From: Pachypanchax playfairii
Taxonomy: Eukaryota; Chordata; Actinopteri; Cyprinodontiformes; Aplocheilidae
Reading direction: 5' to 3'
Length of the DNA stretch: 64,000 nucleotides
NCBI GenBank assembly: GCA_006937955.1
Contig: SSNP01000044.1
Span: 719,857-783,856, forward strand
Shown here: one piece after another, positions 60,790 to 64,000 of the stretch
Position numbering within the stretch: the first letter of the stretch is position 1
Layout of the letters: each line of letters opens with the position of its first letter
Program-made: the position numbers and the translations under genes
The notes under the pieces: generated by a model
Database searches by the model: none
Told to the model about the DNA's origin: nothing
What the model saw: only the letters and a program-made list of their open reading frames with translations

Positions 60790-60853
60790 CTTTGAAATCA
60801 AACTGGTGGATGTTTTTCAAAGACTCGTGAATAAAGTAGAAACTTCCAAGAGC
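60790..60853 (-). CDS. inpp5a: inpp5a coding exon (ALGSFYFIHESLKNIHQFDFK)
   Basis: The 64-bp exon follows a TTTCTTCTTTCAG acceptor and ends at a GTGAG donor. It encodes 21 full codons starting ALGSFYFIHESLK and ending QFDFK, plus one base of the next codon (phase 1). This matches the segment of vertebrate INPP5A just after the N-terminal CQEFGG-type motif. The segment is a beta-strand of the endonuclease/exonuclease/phosphatase fold. It is the most 5' exon of the gene that I can find. The preceding exons are not recognisable between 60854 and 64000. Confidence 0.93.
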
Positions 60854-63800
60854 CTGAAAGAAGAAAGAAGTTTTAAAAAAAATTCAATATTTTCTATCAA
60901 GATTTTTATCTGACGTTACTAAAGATTGTGCTTTTAAATCACAGATTAAGAGAACATTTGTAAAAATAAAATAAAATAAAGTTTGTAAGGTACCATAAAA
61001 ACCCAAAATTTTTACATTTGACCTATAGCATGAAAGTGCCTGCTAACCAAAGATCTGACAGTTTCAGACACCGAGGCACACTCCACAAACGCTACACACC
61101 ATCAGCTACACAACAACAGGTGCATCGTACAGTACACTTCACCCTTTTCTGGAGTCTTCTAATGTGACAAGTCAACAATTTCAGCTTTCAAAGGCCACAT
61201 TCAGATGGACTTTTCAATGAGCAAAGATCAACTTCAATAGGCTTAAAATCTTAATTTTCCCAGCAAACAATCAGAAAACTTTCCCAGTCGGTGAACAAGC
61301 CAATCCAAGTCTGTGGGAAGAAGTGAGAGTTGTGCAGAGGGGGATTTGATGCGGTTCACAGTCCACTACACTGCTTTCTGTTGGCCTCTTTACATTTAGG
61401 GCAAATGGAGGCAAAGCTCAAGCTCAATCCTCTGAGTCTTTGAGATGGCAGACCCTTAGCTCGGGATAATTCTCAGTCTCTGTTCTCCCCTCAAAGACAA
61501 AAGTTGGGACTGATTAGTCAGTTTTCCTGGAAAAGATGGACCCAAACATCTAAAAACATAAACGACTGAGTGAAAAACTCAGACAGGAGGATGAAATCTG
61601 CATAGCTCAGGTTCAGCAATAAGCAACGATACGGTTGATAACACAAAGTAAATTTCAGTTGTGGATCAGCTGATTCTGTTCTCAACCAGAGTATTTGGGT
61701 CTACGCTCTGCATTATTTATGTGCAATAGTACATCTTGAGATTAAACATCTGCTGATTTGTCAAAAGTACAAACGTGCGGTCCTGCCCATCTCCTTGACA
61801 TATAAGTTCAGCCGACAGAAAACACTGTCGCACATTTAATTGATGAGAAGCGCAGCTGGTGACCTGAACCTCTGCTGCGTTCCCCTCAGTCATTCCTCCT
61901 CCAGCTCTGACGGGGGACAGAGGAGGGAGGGTGGTGCACACGAGAGGGGACAGCTTGGGTAAAGACAAGGTCACAACTTTTCATAGTTAGAGGATGGATT
62001 CCAGGAATAGTTCAGTTTATGTGGTCTTTCACCTTTACATGTCAACACCAGACCTGGAGATGAACACGGAAATGGAAAAACTGGATTTCACTGTACAAAC
62101 TGCTGTTTATGTTCATATTTCAGTGGCTGGACCAATTTGGACTATTATTAAGTAAAGGATCCCAAGAGTTTATTCAGCAACAATTTATCTGCTAAATCAA
62201 CAACATTTTCAATGTATCAACTGAAAATCAACAAAATCTTGATCAGGTAGTGACTTTATAAGCTGCAACTTATTCAAATAACCAAGTTTGACAAGCTTAA
62301 ATCTAATTTCTCAAATTAAGTTTTGCAGTACTGCAAAATAATATTTGAAGGATTGTTTTTTTTTTACTGCTGATATAAAAAAATAAAAGTGGAATCAAAA
62401 CAAACTGTTCTCACTTTTTTTCTAAAATTTCAAACATCTATTTTCAGTCAAAATTTATGACTGTAGAATATCAAGAAAGAACTCTGAAAAACCTAATTCA
62501 TATAAAATGACACCACACAAATCCTCATGAATCAATTATCACACAAATGATAAACAGCTATGCTTAAGTGGCTAATCGTGTAATCGCAAAAACCTACTTA
62601 ACCCCCAACCCTGGTGAATATTCATTGGACACTGTGTTGTGGAGCCCAGAAGCTGCTGAACTCCCTTCTCAGCCTCCGTCCTGCACTCTTCATGAAGAAG
62701 CTATTATATTTGCAGGGCGCAATTAATCCATTTCTCTCCTTGCTTGACAGGCTCAAAATATTTATTAGAGCTGGACTGCGCTGACAGGCCATGCTTATCT
62801 TTTACCGGTGGCTTTACAATGGCCTGTGTCAAACGTATGTTTGTCACGTACTTCTTTATTGATTAGCTGCCAGATTCACTTGAAATAATTAAGATTATTT
62901 TACATATTTATAAACCTGACTGCCACGGCGGCTACTTAATTTTCCATTAGTAAAATGCAGTCTATTAAGTGTACCATGAGGGCTGCAGGGGAGGTAAGGG
63001 GAAATGAGTAATCACTATAATCGTAGACAGAAAGACAATAACCACGCCGTAAAAGCCAGGGTTTTATGACTTGTTCTGGCAATGCTATCTCTTATCACAA
63101 GTCATATTGGCTACACCGCTCACAGATAAGGACACACTTACACAGTGATGGCTGCCCTCCCTTTTATGTGTGTGTGTGTGTGTGTCAGTATGTATGTCTG
63201 TCTGCAGTTGACATTTCCCAAACCCCAGCAGATATAGGCTGAAGAAGTCCCAATAGACTGACTAGTGGAAAATAGAGACTTGAGAAGTGCAGTACATAGT
63301 CTGCATACTTTGGCTCCACTGAATGCTTTATCAATACGGAGGGCTGCAAAAATTGGTTTGGCCGGGAAGAGAAGCAGGAATTCTGTGACCCAGGCATAGA
63401 TTTTCTGTGTTTAATGTGAAAAATGAGCAATAAAGAAAACATAAAAGTAATAATTTTTCTTCAAGGTCTCACCTCCAATCTGTGCTAAGGAATAGTGGTC
63501 AGTCCCAAGAGGACACATAAAGACCACGGTGTCCTCACAATGTCACTGTCCAACTTCAAAGGCTAATGTTCTACCTCCCAATGCTGAGGATGTTTTATGG
63601 GTTTGTAAAACAATGAAGAGATTGCGCCGGAAAACGGGGTGAAAAAAAAATCAGTCCTGATTATCTGAGATCGTAGTTTGCAGGAGATCTGTAGAATATT
63701 ACATCACATAGTAAAAACAATAGTTTTTAAGGGTAAATTAAATACAACTCTACTCGTCCTCATTTTTAATTGGACAAAATAAATGTATTTTTGTTCTAGT

Positions 63801-64000
63801 AGATTATTATTTAAACATATTAGTGTTTTGTAATACATTTGTTCCAGATTTCACCACTACAAAGAGCATATTATAATGACATATTTAAATTATCAGTTTA
63901 ACTATAAATAAATGTAATTTGGGAACAGACAGTATAATTAAAATAAAAGTTTTTCAGTTTTGTTACATAATTTTGTTAGTCTGATTAAATAAAATAGTTT
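60854..64000. other. inpp5a intron upstream of the first visible exon
   Basis: I looked on the minus strand for the preceding N-terminal exons and did not recognise any. The 62590-63120 stretch has balanced composition and dense ATTA/TAAT, AATATTTATTAGAG and GATTAGCTGCC motifs suggestive of conserved regulatory DNA. A (TG)n run is at 63167-63185. Confidence 0.5.

Larger units (their letters stand above)
1000..60853 (-). other. inpp5a: inpp5a gene locus, partial (nine internal/3' coding exons)
   Basis: Nine minus-strand exons join into one open frame of 263 codons with eight internal GT-AG introns (1731, 7120, 707, 10866, 13678, 360, 10962 and 13641 bp in transcription order). The product is recognised as type I inositol polyphosphate 5-phosphatase, which removes the 5-phosphate from Ins(1,4,5)P3 and Ins(1,3,4,5)P4 and so ends IP3-driven calcium release, at the inner face of membranes. 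The family protein is about 410 residues, so roughly the first 95 residues and the last 50 or so are outside the window. No promoter, start codon, stop codon or poly(A) site of this gene is visible. Identity rests on exon-by-exon resemblance to the remembered vertebrate protein. Confidence 0.95.

Noticed and set aside
60854..64000. Search for inpp5a N-terminal exons
   Set aside because: No segment translates to the expected residues upstream of ALGSFYF with matching phase-0 splice sites.

Overview
This is vertebrate nuclear DNA, almost certainly from a teleost fish. It has long AT-rich introns, GT-AG splice sites and abundant fish-type repeats (Tc1, hAT-like, TTAA-target elements, Rex1-like and other LINE fragments, a tRNA-derived SINE). 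There is no bacterial-style gene packing. Apart from mobile-element ORFs, the only protein-coding gene I can support is inpp5a, the type I inositol 1,4,5-trisphosphate 5-phosphatase, lying on the minus strand across nearly the whole window.

Nine consecutive inpp5a coding exons are visible. In transcription order they are 60853-60790, 59058-58955, 51834-51782, 51074-50955, 40088-40004, 26325-26224, 25863-25789, 14826-14753 and 1111-1000. They sum to 789 bp (263 codons). All eight internal introns have AG acceptors and GT donors, and the frame stays open across every junction. The exons include the two diagnostic catalytic signatures (GDFNFRLD and PAWCDRIL). The N-terminal exons must lie beyond base 64000, and the C-terminal exon(s), including the expected prenylation tail, lie before base 1.

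The introns hold the rest. The 3' side (1-14752) has a partial and a full copy of a TTAA-flanked repeat, a TIR-like GC-rich element (1531-2164), a decayed Rex1-like LINE (4121-5150), and a LINE tail split by a 578-bp insertion with a 9-bp target duplication (9903-10480). The 14827-25788 intron carries a Tc1/mariner element with perfect 29-bp TIRs and an uninterrupted 346-aa DD36E transposase. It also has a third TTAA repeat copy, split by a 651-bp near-perfect palindromic element, and a hAT-like fragment. The 26326-40003 intron is mostly unique, with one hAT-like MITE, microsatellites, a poly(A) tract and stretches that read like conserved regulatory DNA. The 40089-50954 intron contains split SINE/LINE sequence and a 768-bp TA-flanked TIR element with a retrotransposon gag-like interior. 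The 51835-58954 intron contains a complete tRNA-derived SINE and two further TIR elements.

No new multi-gene system is visible. The most interesting items are the nested insertions that can be dated within the window, the intact Tc1 copy, and the possible regulatory islands in inpp5a introns. In human, NKX6-2 neighbours INPP5A (from memory), which makes enhancer content plausible but is not shown here.
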